Source: Antennarius striatus (Eukaryota; Chordata; Actinopteri; Lophiiformes; Antennariidae). From it: a DNA stretch of 64,000 bases. Both the position numbers and the translations under genes were made by a program. The DNA lies in contig NC_090783.1 in the NCBI RefSeq assembly GCF_040054535.1, forward strand, positions 2,437,501 through 2,501,500. The letters run 5' to 3'. This document shows positions 10,942 to 29,677 of this stretch, one piece after another (the stretch's first letter is position 1; each line of letters starts with the position of its first letter). The notes beneath the pieces were generated by a model, which ran no database searches, was not told the DNA's origin, and saw only the letters and a list, made by a program, of their open reading frames with translations.

Positions 10942-13867
10942 AGCGGTGAAGAAGGAGGTGAGCGAAACGAAAGGTAGAAAATAATTATTAACACGATAGC
11001 GTTCATAATTATTAGTTTTAGATATGAAATGATATTTTTCAAGGCATGATTGTATTTAAATAAATATAAATACATTTTAAATAATACATTAATATAAAAC
11101 AGCACCAGTATCCTGTCATTCAAAGTATTTACTTCAGTGTAAATTTGATTTACAGTTTTATTTTCTTATGTTCCACCTCCTGTACCTTATTACCAATTAT
11201 TTCCGATATTGATTGACATCAGCTCCCTTTACTATCTACATATACCATAAGGTTAAAGGAATAAAAAAATGTTTTTGTGTGGCATGTACTGACGCACAGT
11301 GCCAACTCTGGACCTGTAGAGGAGTATGTTAAAGGAGCATCCCTTTAATGCAGAAACAGACTTGAACAAAGTCAGAGAAGGAAAAGGAGACGCACCTGTC
11401 TGCAGAGGAGATAAGCATTGTTAAGGTATCAGGGGATGCATTTGGATTCGTAAAGTACTGTATATGCAAATGAATAGAAATCTACTTGATCCTCGTACAG
11501 TCTAATGTAAATGTCCCCTCTCTTTTGCATGATTCTTCATCCTTCTTTCTTACAGTCTGAAGAGAAGTCAATGGACTGTTGTTACTGTTGTTACTGAAGC
11601 ATATAGTCTGTTTATACAGGCGGTGCCCCCCCCCCCCCGGGCCACACAGCCAGGAACACCATACTTTTGTTCAAGGGGAAACAAACCCATCGCAAATCTC
11701 ATTCAAGACCAAAAAAAAATTTCTTCTTGAACACAAACAGTAATCAGTGGCTTACTTGAGAGAGAGATGAATGGAATACAATGATGAGCATACACCAAAT
11801 GTATTTAGTATCATCATTCACACCAAATGTGGCAACTTTTATAACATGGCAATGTAAAAAAAAGAAAAGAAAATGTTCAAACAAATGTATGAAATACAAA
11901 AACACGGCTCCCACCGAACCGACTGTCACACACGTGGATCCATTTCACTGCTGCGGTTCCCTAAACTGCCAGATGGGGGCGATGTTGCTCGGTATCCAAC
12001 ATCAGGTAGACTCGACATCTCGGTGAAATTCTTGTTTCAGATGTCCCATTTTTATGTTTCTTCCACATTCAGCTGGAAACGAGTAAATTAAAGCCTGGAT
12101 AGAAGTAAAATTTCCTCCATGCGCCTCTATTCAGTGAGTTCTTCATCAGGTATGTAGTCCAGTTGAGAAGAAAAAAAGACAAGAAGCCCCAAAATATTTT
12201 AGCTCCTTTGAAAGCCAACAAAATAACTGTCACAGTCTCACAGACACACACTGACACACACTCCTCATATCCCCTGGGCTTTTTAGGACAATAATCTGCA
12301 TGCATATTGACAACTTGATGAACTTGCAGAACCTATACATATATGTTTATGCAGATTAACCCTCTGTGGACTGCTGATGAACCCTTTTTGTTCAACGGAA
12401 AACTGGGGTGGGGTGGGGGGGACTCATGTTTTCTCACAGTAAATCCAAAAACAAGTTTTTCAAGTTTTATTGATATCTGAGTGGAGAATGCAGAAAGGAT
12501 CTCAACTAAAAGCGTATTTCAGTGTTAAAACCTGAAAGAAAAGGAGTCCCAAAGTCCTTAACTTTGAAACTGACCTGTCATCAGTCTGTTGGAATTACTG
12601 GGTGTGAGGAAAATATACACCCAGCAGCCCCATCCAGGATAAATAAAGGTGGATGTCCAGGGCGGGTGTAACGCCCAGTGGGGGTGGACAGAGGTGACAG
12701 ATCTGCCCCCCACCAGCCAGTGGAACCACAAGGTCAGGAAACAACTGCAGATCCTAACGGAAACCCACCCCCTTAAATGTCCTGTTTCTACATGTTTCAT
12801 TACATGTGCTGCTGCACATGATTCCACGCGGTTCTTCCTGTTGTGTGTGTTGTGATCTGATTTGAAACATTTATTTCAGAAACCTTGGGAGGGAAAAAAA
12901 CCCAAACATTGAATATCAATTCAACACAATGAGAGGATAGTGTTCTTTAATGACAGCGATTTCTAAGCAAAAGGTTGTTTTTTTTAAAAAAATCAGATGT
13001 TTTTAACTTTTGTGATGAATAGACAGAACTTCAAGTCCTTCTGATAAACTTTTCCTCAGTATCTTCCTGCCAACGCGGCGCTGGAGACAAACGCTGCTCT
13101 GTCAGCCGGTGAATGACTCCATCCATGCAGAACTGATGGCGAGCAGATCTCAATTAGTGGGGCGGAACGAAGGGAGAGGAATCATGAAGGAATGATGCTG
13201 TTTGTCTCTTCATGACCAGCGTCTCCAGACGCCCTTCATCTGTTGAGACGCTGCTGATGAAGATCCAGACTCCAGCTTCAGGACGCGTTCCTGAGGAACC
13301 TTAGAACATTCCTTATGCGGGCCTCCAGTTCCTGGAATGTTCTTCAGGACTTCTTCTGGAACTGAAGCTAGCTTCTTCTGGAACTTAGTTCTAGTTCCGT
13401 CTTCCTCACAGATGGAGACATCTTCTCACAGGATTTCCTGATCCCTGATGGAATCCATCTCGGATTCCAGTGTAGTAAAGCATCACCAAGCAGCAGCTAT
13501 ACGCCTCACATATAGGGGGGGGGGGGTTTACATCTGATTTACAAACCTGTTCTCTTCTGAGGGATGTTCCTCTGGAGTTTGAATCATTTTTGAGACTGAA
13601 GCTTTCATTTAAAAGAAGCTTTTTGTGCTGATTGTGGGGGGGGGGGGCTCTCTTGTGCTGAACTATACAAAGAGTTAAACCCTCTGTACGTGAACAGGGT
13701 TAGGATGGTTTGACAAATTTGCTGTAATCTCCCTCCAGCTCCTCCGCCTGTATCTGGGGCGTGTGCTGCCGTCATATTATAATTTAAAAAAAAGAACCCT
13801 CCCCGTTCTGCAGCTCCAGCGACTCGGATTTGCAGTCAGGGGGGGGGGGACACTCCTCATCATCAGT

Positions 13868-13943
13868 CATCACCCCTCTCTCCTCCTCCTCCTCCTCCTC
13901 CTCCCTCACATTCACCCTTTTTTCCCCCCCTCCTCCAGACCAG
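13868..13943 (+). promoter_or_regulatory. Polypyrimidine tract in fscn1 leader
   Basis: An almost pure C/T stretch that includes a (CTC)n run ends about 35 bp before the fscn1 ATG. It is part of the proximal promoter or 5' untranslated region. Such tracts can form triplex DNA or, in RNA, bind pyrimidine-tract proteins; neither can be shown here. Confidence 0.5.
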
Positions 13944-13977
13944 AACCGCATCTCTCCTCCTTTGACGCGCAGCCACC

Positions 13978-17519
<3,542 letters not shown>

Positions 17520-18446
17520 GAAAGCACAGCTGGACATCGATGTCTGAGACAAGGCTTCAAAATACTCACATATACTGGAAGTTGTTTTGTTTTTTTATTT
17601 GTGCGCGTGCCTACGTGTGTGTTTATCCGGATGGATGCGTGTGTTAGATATCGGTATCGGTATCTCTTGTTTCGGGGCTTTTTACTGGGGATTTGTGGTG
17701 TAATGAATGTAAAACAGTGTGTTGACGCATTATTCACTCACTTCCAGTCAAATTTACACAAGCCGTGCCCGACAGGTGTCGGCACGAGGGCCGTTCTTTA
17801 TACTTCTACTTATCAGTGGTCGTCTAACATGTAGAATTCTCTTCTTCATAACTTAATATCTAGTCTTTTGCTAAATGTTCTGCTGGCTCTATTTCACCGC
17901 TTTCATCCCCCGTTTGCTCTCAAACCATAAAGCACAACACACACCAGATAGAAGAGTGTTGCTGGTTGTCATGTTTCTGCTGTAAATAAGGCTTTATCCA
18001 TCACTGAATGTCCACGAAACGCATAACCGTAAAGTTTTCACGTGCATAAGATTGTTGAGGATGACAGATGCGACATCTTTGTCTCTACACAACCTATTCC
18101 TCCTATTGTTAGTGTAAAAAGGCAGGCAGACGAATATGCATATGCGTCTAGAGAAAGGACCTTCCTCAGAATGATCAGATGACACAAACGCGCCACAAAT
18201 CCATAAACATATGCAGATGTTTTCAACTGTGACGCAAAAAGCTGCACAATATCAACACGGATAAATAAAAGCACAGGTTTGTAGTGATGAAGTGTCGCCG
18301 TTCGACGGCGGCTGCTGCTGCTGCTGTTGTGAACACGATGATGGAGTCAGTTACTTGTCATCTGTTGTTGTGTCCGTGCCTTCAAGAGACCGTCGGAGTC
18401 TTTTTCTTTTATTCGTGTTTGTACATCTGAGCTGAAAGAAAAGCCA

Positions 18447-18452
18447 AATAAA
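18447..18452 (+). terminator. fscn1 polyadenylation signal
   Basis: AATAAA follows a roughly 930-bp 3' untranslated region that includes a (CTG)n run near 18310. A GT-rich stretch follows downstream, as expected for cleavage. Confidence 0.6.
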
Positions 18453-18522
18453 GTGTTCCCTCAAAACAGACTAACTCCTTCTTATTCATTCCTTTTTTGT
18501 TGTGTTTATTCGGGCGTTTATT

Positions 18523-18915
18523 TTCACCGAGGGCCACATCAGCATAACGTCTGTAATCAAAGGGCCAGACGTAACTTCTAAATGTATGTATGTACTTATA
18601 AATGTAACTCTGAATTTATTACTTATTCAAGTTAGTTACGCAGAAAACATGATGTTTGCTTGTTTTTTCTGCTCTAACATAACTCCTTTTAATTTGTCAG
18701 GTTATTAAACCCACAGAACTCCATCAATCAAGGATCAAACTATCCAAGAGAATAAAGTAAAATAACATCAAACACAAGTTAGAACATTAACTTTGTTCAA
18801 AACGCTTCTGTCAAAGTTAAAATGAGCTTAATTACTGCATTGTGGGAAATGTAGTTTTCTTCAAAGCACACTTTTGACCTACTCATTTTTAGATACTCTG
18901 ACCCCTTTATGCTCA
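18523..18915 (+). mobile_element. hAT-like MITE fragment, copy B
   Basis: It matches the family copy at 50685-51182 from the CACCGAGGGCCACATCAGC block to the TTTATGCTC block, but lacks the first dozen bases and the last 60 or so. It carries the ZNF143-like motif in reverse at 18831-18858. Confidence 0.8.
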
Positions 18916-21471
18916 AGGGTCAAGGTTTAAAGTCAAGGTTTATCCAACATGGCAACCACACCATCCCTTTTCTGATCAGAAAATCTCTTATTGTGATTTC
19001 TACAAACACTGTTCTGTGTGGGAGAAGGAAGAAATCGCCTACATCCTGCCCCCACCCCCCACCCTCACCCCTCTTGAGATTTTGCTGATCCAAAACAATC
19101 CAGAATAAAAGCAGGTGAGGGCAGAGGGAGGCGACCTGCTCTACTTTCTCAGAGGAAACTCGGATCGCTTCATTCGAGGAACACAAACTCCGTTATTCTG
19201 ATTCACATGCGTTACAAAGCAGGCATCTCAAAAAAAAGCATCCTTCCATCTCCGCTGCAAGAGCTCTGCATGTTGCCACGGTAACAGGAGTAGAGAAGAG
19301 CTTTTTTTTTTCCTGCCATGTCATAGGCATACATGGAGCTTAATAACGGTTGCGGTTGTCTCAGTCAGTAAATAGAGATGTAGTTTCTTGGGCGCTGACT
19401 GAATGAGGAGCTTTTAAATAAAGACCTGGAGATAATGAGACGTGTGATGGAGCCTGAGTGAACGGCAGCTTCCGCTTTGTCGGCACTAATACAATAAGAC
19501 CCCCATTCCAGCTTATTTTCAGTTGGTCTGTGATGTGTGCAAACCCAGTAAGAGAAAACATATAGGAGTGTGTCACCAAACGCCCCCCCCCTCTCTTGGG
19601 AGAAGCTAATGGGGCATTTGGGTAGAAGAAGAGAGGAAGAGGAACATGAGATGGAAGAGGAAGATGAACATAATGATTTACAAACCCCAGCATGGCAACA
19701 TGTGCTCAGTAGCATTAACGGAGCCTACTCTGCTTCTGATTGGCTGACTGATAATCTTACTTCAAACCTGTCTCACTAACAAAAATTAAACCAACCATTG
19801 ATGACCAATCACGAGGGGGCAGGTCTTGTCTGGTAAAAGCAGTGGAGTCCATTAAATGTTCAGCAGCCACAGGCTCACTGTCACAGTTACGCTTGTTGGA
19901 TTGTAACAGTAATAATTGTGCCCTGGAGAATAAAAAAACTATTTTAAATATCAATTGAAGAACTTTACTTTGCCCTTCATTCTACCACAGACTCTACTGA
20001 CACATAAGACACCTGACACTTAAAGTCCTGATTACACACACACATACACACACACACAGACACATATAATGACAGTTTATGTTGTGAGCTGCACCTCTAT
20101 ATTTGGACTATAACACATTTCCTTTGTCTACTGTTGCCATCTAGTGAGCAAAGTGAAGGTAAATTTAATTCCATTATGTCCACAATATTCTCTGTCAAAT
20201 GCTCTATGTAGATGCCTCTATCTTATAATATATTCTTATATTTTAGAAAACTTTTGTGAATGCAGCCTCTTTCAATGCGGTTGCTATAGAAGCATCCTCT
20301 GTTGCTAAGGAGTGGGACCCCATCCATTAACCTGAGCACAGACTGAGAGACAAGCTTTATTCGTTCAACATTGTTCAACAGTCATGTGACTGAATGGGAG
20401 CAAATCCCTGCAGGCAAGTTCTCAAATTATGTAACGCGCCTCTGAAAAGACAGTAATTTGAATTTTATTTATCAGCATATCAATGCACATGATCAAAAAA
20501 AAATCACATCTGACCAGGAAGTGTTTGCACTATGTCTGTTTGTCCCCATAATTTGGACCTTTTTTTTTAAAAAAAAGAAAGAGTTTATTCGCACTCCTGA
20601 CACTTCTTTTGTAAATTAATCTGAGTGGAATTACAGGAGGTTTCTTGACAAAGAAGTTTTAAAATTTGCAATTCATGCTGGAAGTGAATCCGCCTGTATG
20701 AAAGGGACACACACCACAGGATGCCTGACAACTGCATCCACGCTGTTGCAACAGGTGTGTTAGATTAGTTCTTGGCCAGTTTGTTCTTCTTTTTTTATGT
20801 AATTTGTTCATATCTTATTTGCCCCCCTAGTGTTAAACAGGAAGTACTGACCTTCTTCAAGGTTACAGATAAGGCGCAGAACAAACGAAAGCACACACCC
20901 AAATGCACGCACACATGAACTAACTACCATGTTATCTGTTTGCCCAGCGATAGCCTCATCCAGCCAGATAACATGAGTCAGTAAGAGACAGAATTCAGCT
21001 CTGTGTCCTAAGAGAAAGATGGAGAACTTTGAGAGATGTTCTCTGGATGACCTAGAATGATCAGAGCTCAAAGCTTTTCTTGCATTTAAGTCATTTTTCC
21101 AAAAGAAAATAAAACCCACAGCGTCTGAAACCAGTCACATGTTAGTTATTGTGTTGTAGGTGGTTTTTGTTATATTTTTCTAATTTCTTTTCACGTTTTC
21201 AGTGTTGTAACAATAAAAAAAACATGTAAATATAGGATTAATGTTATAAAATACAGTAAATACATGCAGGTGATGGAGTCTGGGTGACTGTCCGTCGATC
21301 CAACACGACTGTCCACTGTTGACGTTCACTCCACTCGTGTTTCTGTGCGTGTTGCTAAATGTCAGAGCTGTGCGTGCCCCCCCCCCCCGGACGCACGTCT
21401 GAACTTGACCTGCTTTTCTTTTTCCTCCTGCCTCACCTCCTGGAGGGAGACAGATGAGAAGGAGGGCTCTT

Positions 21472-21494
21472 ATTGGTGGAGAACGCCTATAAAG
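21472..21494 (+). promoter_or_regulatory. Core promoter of the Ras-like gene (inverted CCAAT and TATA box)
   Basis: ATTGG (21472-21476) is followed by TATAAAG (21488-21494), the latter 58 bp before the first in-frame ATG. A true TATA box at this spacing suggests a short leader and tissue-restricted expression rather than a housekeeping promoter. Confidence 0.6.
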
Positions 21495-21552
21495 GTGTAA
21501 CGTGGAGGCTGGAGCTGCTGCCACAAGCGGACAGTGCGCGCACAGACCCGGC

Positions 21553-22185
21553 ATGTCTCCGTCAGGACGCCCGGACACCGCCCGGCTGGTATTTCTCGGT
21601 GCGGCCGGTGTCGGTAAAACCGCGCTCATCCACCGATTCCTCCACGACCGATTCGAGCACAAATACACTCGCACCGTGGAGGAGCTCCACGTGCTGGAGG
21701 TCGACATGGGCTCCGGTAAGATGCGTCTGGAGATCTTGGACACCAGTGGCAGCTACTCCTTCCCGGCCATGCGGGAGCTCTCCATCCGTCACAGCGACGC
21801 GTTCGCCCTGGTGTACGCGGTGGACGACCCCGGATCCCTGGAGGAGGTGCGGCGGCTGCGCGACGAGATTTTGGAGCTGCGCGGCTGCAAGTGCGCACCG
21901 ATCACCGTCGTGGGAAGCAAAGCAGACCTGACCGAGAGCGAGGGTCGGGTGCTGCTGGCCGCTGATGTCATGGCCACAGTGGAGGACGAGTGGGACGCCA
22001 ACTTCGTGGAAGCGTCTGCGCGCACAGGTGGGAACGCGATCGGAGTGTTCGGAGCGCTGCTCCAACAGGTGGAACTGCCGCACCGGCTGAGCCCTGCGGT
22101 GTTGAGGCGCAGAGACACGATCCCCAGACCTTCTGTGAAGAAAAGACCCCCCCTGAAGAAAGCCAACAGCTGCGTTCTGTCGTAG
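21553..22185 (+). CDS. Intronless Ras-like small GTPase, Ras-dva/RASD-related
   Basis: A single open exon of 210 aa. Motifs: P-loop GAAGVGKT (16-23), switch I Thr41, DTSGS (63-67) followed by FPAMRELSI, G4 SKAD (122-125), G5 EASAR (153-157), and a basic tail ending in the CAAX box CVLS, which predicts farnesylation. The DTSGxxxFPAMRxLSI switch II is typical of the RASD and Ras-dva groups, while the short tail and the YTRTVEELH switch I fit Ras-dva better. Ras-dva genes act in anterior ectoderm and forebrain patterning in frogs and fish and are lost from placental mammals. Four usually invariant residues differ from Ras: Ala for Gly12, Ser for Gln61, Ser for Asn116 and Arg for Lys147. The first two are expected to slow GTP hydrolysis; the last two touch guanine. 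An in-frame GTG at 21502 was rejected as the start. The subfamily assignment needs a tree. Confidence 0.88.
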   Translation: MSPSGRPDTARLVFLGAAGVGKTALIHRFLHDRFEHKYTRTVEELHVLEVDMGSGKMRLEILDTSGSYSFPAMRELSIRHSDAFALVYAVDDPGSLEEVRRLRDEILELRGCKCAPITVVGSKADLTESEGRVLLAADVMATVEDEWDANFVEASARTGGNAIGVFGALLQQVELPHRLSPAVLRRRDTIPRPSVKKRPPLKKANSCVLS

Positions 22186-22434
22186 AACAATTAAGTTCTG
22201 CGTTTGAGGAAGCTCTGCAGCTGGACTGCGCGCGTTCAGGTGTTGCGGGTCATCACGGTCATGACAGCTGGATTGTCCAGATAGAAGGTCTCCTATGAAC
22301 TAGATGATTTACTGTCCCAGAAACTCCCGACAGTAATGTTCCTACTAGTTTAACAGGAACCATGAGCTGCTTTCATCTTTATATGTTTTTTTTCCACTTT
22401 TTTGTGTGCAGAATGATATTTTGTATCCTAAGAA

Positions 22435-22440
22435 AATAAA
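22435..22440 (+). terminator. Polyadenylation signal of the Ras-like gene
   Basis: AATAAA, 250 bp after the stop codon, followed by a T/G-rich stretch. Confidence 0.65.
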
Positions 22441-24573
22441 ATATTTTGGTGAGCCATGTCTGCTGTTTCACACTTTGTTAATTTACAACACTTCATATAA
22501 TTTGGAATGCAGTTTTATTTAGCCCATGAAGGGAAATTAATTTCAAGAAAACAAGCAAAAACAAACATAAACAGAGAAGAATACATTTTGTCTTTTATCA
22601 AACTTGTCCTTCAATAACCCAAAAGGTCATAAACAATGATAAATAAGAAAAGCATCAAATGATTTTGTGGAGTGGAGGATGTGATGTGAGGAAATGCTTT
22701 AAAATCATTTAAAAAAAGAATAATGGAACTCGGTGCCTTCATGAATTCTGGTTCCATGAGTTGGTCCTCTTCATTATTCTAAAATAAAAATATATTATTC
22801 CGATTCCCCACAAAAATTTCCAAAAGCAGTAAATATCATGATTCATATTTTAAAGCTTCATGCCACAGCCTCAGCTTTTCTATTTTCATCATTCTCATGC
22901 GGATGTGTTATTAGTGCCATTATTAGCATCAAATGATACACAAAGTGAATATTAAGGACAATCAGTCCCGTGTAAAAATAGATTCTATATTTGCACAATG
23001 TCACATCGTGCTGTTTTGGATGGTAAACACACTCATTCATCAGCTCTGTTCACATCCACTTCATCTCCTCTGTTTATGCATATCAGTTTTATAATCTGCA
23101 ACTGAATGCAGAGGCTCCTCTGCCATGAATGAAAACATCAATTAAAAAGAGGAGTGTCGCTTCTGAGAGGAAACAAAAAGGATGACTGTGTCTTAGAAGA
23201 TTTGTTTTACTGGTCAGGATATTGACTTAAAATGTGGGGCACACTTATTGAATGTTATGTTGTTGTACTATCTTTCAACAAATGGAGTGAACTAACTCAA
23301 TACTACACTAAGACCTGAGTTTTTGTTGAATTTTATTCCCATCATTAAAAAGGAGTTGGATCTTCCCTTTGTGGCCTGCACAAAAGCTCTTTCAGTTATC
23401 ACTAATAACTCCATAATTTCAAATTTCTTTCAGTGCATGGTGGCTCACACGGACACAAGTTTAATACTTCACTATTTCATCATACTCCCCTTTGGGACAA
23501 TCCCAACGTCCCTCACAAGATAGCAGACAGAACTTAAAAACAATAAAGGCAGTCAATGATTTATACACATAATTTTTTTTCATCATTTATGTACATACTG
23601 CATTTTCATTTGTCTTTTGCACTCTTTCAGTCCTTTGGTCAAGCAAACTACTAACAAATATACATATGAGAAGATCCACACATCCGGATAAAAATATTAA
23701 ATTTAAGAAAAGCAAGATCATCGTGGAAACACAGTTAAAATAGCTGACTTTGACTTTCATTTGCATTAGGGAAACCAAGTTTCTTTACTGTCCACATGAC
23801 AATAAAGGCTATGAATCAGGCTGCATTTTACAACACATAAAAATTGTTTTCTCTTATTTCTTACTGAAGCAAAATTGCATATTCTACTCTTGTTTTATAT
23901 GATACAATCATTTAGAACCCATTAAAACGCCTAAATCCTAAATAAACACGTGAATCAAATCTATGACTAAAACGCCTAAATCCAATGAATTCCTCATCAC
24001 GTGAAAAATTTAAATCCCTTTTGGACTACATTTCCCGTCAACATTATTTTAGGAAAGGAAGTGAGAGCAACAAAATTCCAACCAATCATACCGCACAGTT
24101 GGAAACTCTCGCCCTGCGATTAGCTACATTTGCACTAACCTTCCCACAATGCCTCTTTGCCCCGCCTTAGAATTCAAATCGCGTGGACCAATCAGAGAGC
24201 GTCTTAACGACTGAGGCAGTATTTTAAACTTGTATCGGAAACTGTTGTCAAAACGCAGTTCGGGGGTAACGCAGCAGACACCGAGGGAGGACACCGGAGA
24301 GTAAAAATAGTTTCTGCATTTGATGTTTTTGGATCTTAAGATTCATACGAAGGGCAGTTTTATCGTTTAGTGAAACGTTTGAGCATTTTTCGCGTTAGTT
24401 TTTGTTTTTCTCACCGTTATATGGATACAAGCTAGCTTCCACGGCTAATCTAACGTCGGTTGAGGTAGGGTTAGCATTAGTTTGGCCTTTGCACGCATCA
24501 TCGTCACCGCGACCACCGAAGAGTTTTAAAACGTTTATTTTTTTAAAGTCAAAGAAGATTAATTCCATCCAAA
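22441..24573. other. Intergenic region and plk1 promoter/leader
   Basis: The stretch 22450-23980 is AT-rich with no recognisable gene. From about 24020 to 24573 lies the presumed plk1 promoter and 5' untranslated region. Two upstream ATGs (near 24321 and 24420) precede the coding start, so the true leader may be shorter or spliced. Confidence 0.6.
24025..24192 (+). promoter_or_regulatory. plk1 promoter element cluster
   Basis: Elements seen: ACTACATTTCCC (24025-24036) and TTCCCACAATGCC (24141-24153), both parts of the ZNF143 (SBS) motif; two CCAAT boxes (24082-24086 and 24188-24192); and TTTGAA in reverse (24173-24178), the cell-cycle homology region (CHR) sequence, adjoining a CGCG. NF-Y boxes with a CHR are the usual plan of G2/M genes, including PLK1, which are repressed by DREAM and activated by B-MYB and FOXM1. 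Confidence 0.55.
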
Positions 24574-27846
<3,273 letters not shown>

Positions 27847-28439
27847 TTTTTAGCCCCCATCTCCGCTGTGGACGTCTGATACACATCTTCAATCACGTGG
27901 CCTTTGTTCACTGTCCACCTCTTCATGTTTACCATCCTCTTGGGAACAAATCCTTTTATTTTATTGATCGTTCACACCTTTCCACGCCATTCTGACGCTT
28001 GTCTTTTAATTCCTTGTGTTGCCGCTGATTTCTTTTCCTACTATGAATAGAAATTTCTGTCTTTAACCTTCTTTTTTTGATAAATGTTACTCTCATCAGA
28101 AAAAGATTCCCACATTCATCCCTCAGTTGAAACGTTCATGTCTTCTCTTTGCATTTGTGGATTTGATCTTGTAACATTTGTACCTTTTAACCCCAGATCT
28201 GAGTAGTTGATGAATGTGTGTTGAGACCTGGTGTGAGGATGGGAAAAGAAAATCTGTGTTCTGCTTCTCTAGTTTTATCTGGGTTTTTGTGTGTGTAGAG
28301 AAACGGTCCGTGTCAACACATCGCCACCACTTTGTTTTTAGACGTTTCTTTTTTTCTTTTCTTTTTTCAACTAGATGTACAGAGTTGTGTACATACTGTT
28401 GAATGAATGAATGTTGTAAAGAGGAAATTTACTCATTTA

Positions 28440-28445
28440 AATAAA
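28440..28445 (+). terminator. plk1 polyadenylation signal
   Basis: AATAAA about 600 bp after the plk1 stop codon. Confidence 0.6.
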
Positions 28446-29565
28446 GACTTTCTTAAAAACAGCTGATTTCAGTCTTTAACTAAAACAAAATGTACGTTTT
28501 GAGACTCACTCGTTCACAATAAAGTAAAGTTTTACAAAAGCTAAGCCTAAGAAAAAAAATTCGCGTCTGTGGAACATTTTTAAGTTTGGTCTCAATGGGC
28601 GGCATAATTAGTGCATTACCGCCACCTACCGGACTGGAGTGAGGGATGTAAATCAAAGCTTTTAGGTATTTTTTTTCTTTTATCACTAAATCTAATAGTG
28701 TTTTTCCACTAAAAAAAATTGTGGCTTTAAATGAATCACCTTTTACACACCCCCAGCATTTAATGCGATCAACCGATTGAAAATGTACCCACTGTGGGAC
28801 GAATAAAGCACTATCACTTCAACAGATATAGACCATACAGTAAATCAGTGTTTAGTGCCTCCTGGCGGAAACAGAGCGCTATTACAGCTCCACTGTTCAC
28901 ACATGGTGAACGGTCTCTGTTCTGAGTCAACTGTTGACATCCAAGAGTTTTATTTTTGCCATGTAAAAATGTATTTTCTCTTCATTGTGTGTGTTTTTCA
29001 TGATCCAATTCATCAGAACATAAACATTAAAAGAAACATTTTTACAGACAAAAGAGCTCTGAAAGGTGACCTCAGTATTAACAATAGTTTGTAAATAATA
29101 CACTATATTTCGGCGACGTTCCCATGATAGAAAACAAATGTATGGAACTAAAAAAAAAAAAGTTTCTCTCCCATAACTTTCTATAGTAACCTTTAATATG
29201 ATTCACCTTAGTATTTCAAATGCAGACAAAAACATGACAATATTCAAAATTTAGAGAACAAAGTTTAATGTACGGTAAATATTAAAACCAAACTTTGCTT
29301 ATATATACTTATTTTTCTTTTAACACAGGAAATATAAACAACAGATTCAAGTAAACGTAGTCATAAAACACATTTATACATTAAAGAGGTCTACTAAAAT
29401 AGAATCTCTGAATACAGTAGACCGTTTGGCACAAACAGGTTCAGTGCTCGAAAACGAGAGTGGAGGAATAAAGCTTTACCAGCAGCCAAAGACTCATCGA
29501 ACTGTGTTGAGCCAATAGAACAGAGAACTCTTTATCTTTGTGGCTCGGTGGGTTGAAGGTCACAG

Positions 29566-29571
29566 TTTATT
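29566..29571 (-). terminator. Candidate palb2 polyadenylation signal
   Basis: AATAAA on the minus strand, about 110 bp past the palb2 stop codon. Confidence 0.5.
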
Positions 29572-29677
29572 TAGTTGAATGAATAAAACTTTAAAAGGCG
29601 TCTCTCAGCTGAAATCATGTTAAAATCCTCCAGTCGTCTGACAGAAATCTGTCTCTCCTTGTCGACGGCGATCAGAT

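Larger units (their letters stand above)
10168..13977. other. Divergent intergenic region, iqce to fscn1
   Basis: This region separates the divergent starts of iqce (minus) and fscn1 (plus). It has no recognisable coding sequence. It holds the 24-bp tandem repeat, the CCAAT/GC cluster, C and G homopolymer runs (near 11630, 13515 and 13640), a G-run cluster at 12405-12421 and the pyrimidine tract before fscn1. Confidence 0.6.
17520..21552. other. fscn1 3' UTR and intergenic region to the Ras-like gene
   Basis: After the fscn1 3' untranslated region comes a second truncated MITE copy (listed separately), a short CA-rich patch near 20035, and AT-rich DNA with no recognisable gene. A weak CTCF-like motif in reverse orientation (GCCATCTAGTGAG) is at 20136-20148. 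Confidence 0.6.
27847..29677. other. Convergent intergenic region, plk1 to palb2
   Basis: It holds the two 3' untranslated regions. Between them the DNA is AT-rich. A motif block near 28612-28640 (GCATTACCGCCACCTACCGG) resembles a widespread fish repeat end, and a reverse CTCF-like GCCTCCTGGCGG lies near 28857. No gene was recognised. Confidence 0.5.

Noticed and set aside
21502-21552. Upstream in-frame GTG extension of the Ras-like gene
   Set aside because: The first in-frame ATG is at 21553 with a G at -3. The extension starts at a non-ATG codon only 8 bases after the TATA box, so it would be at or before the transcription start.
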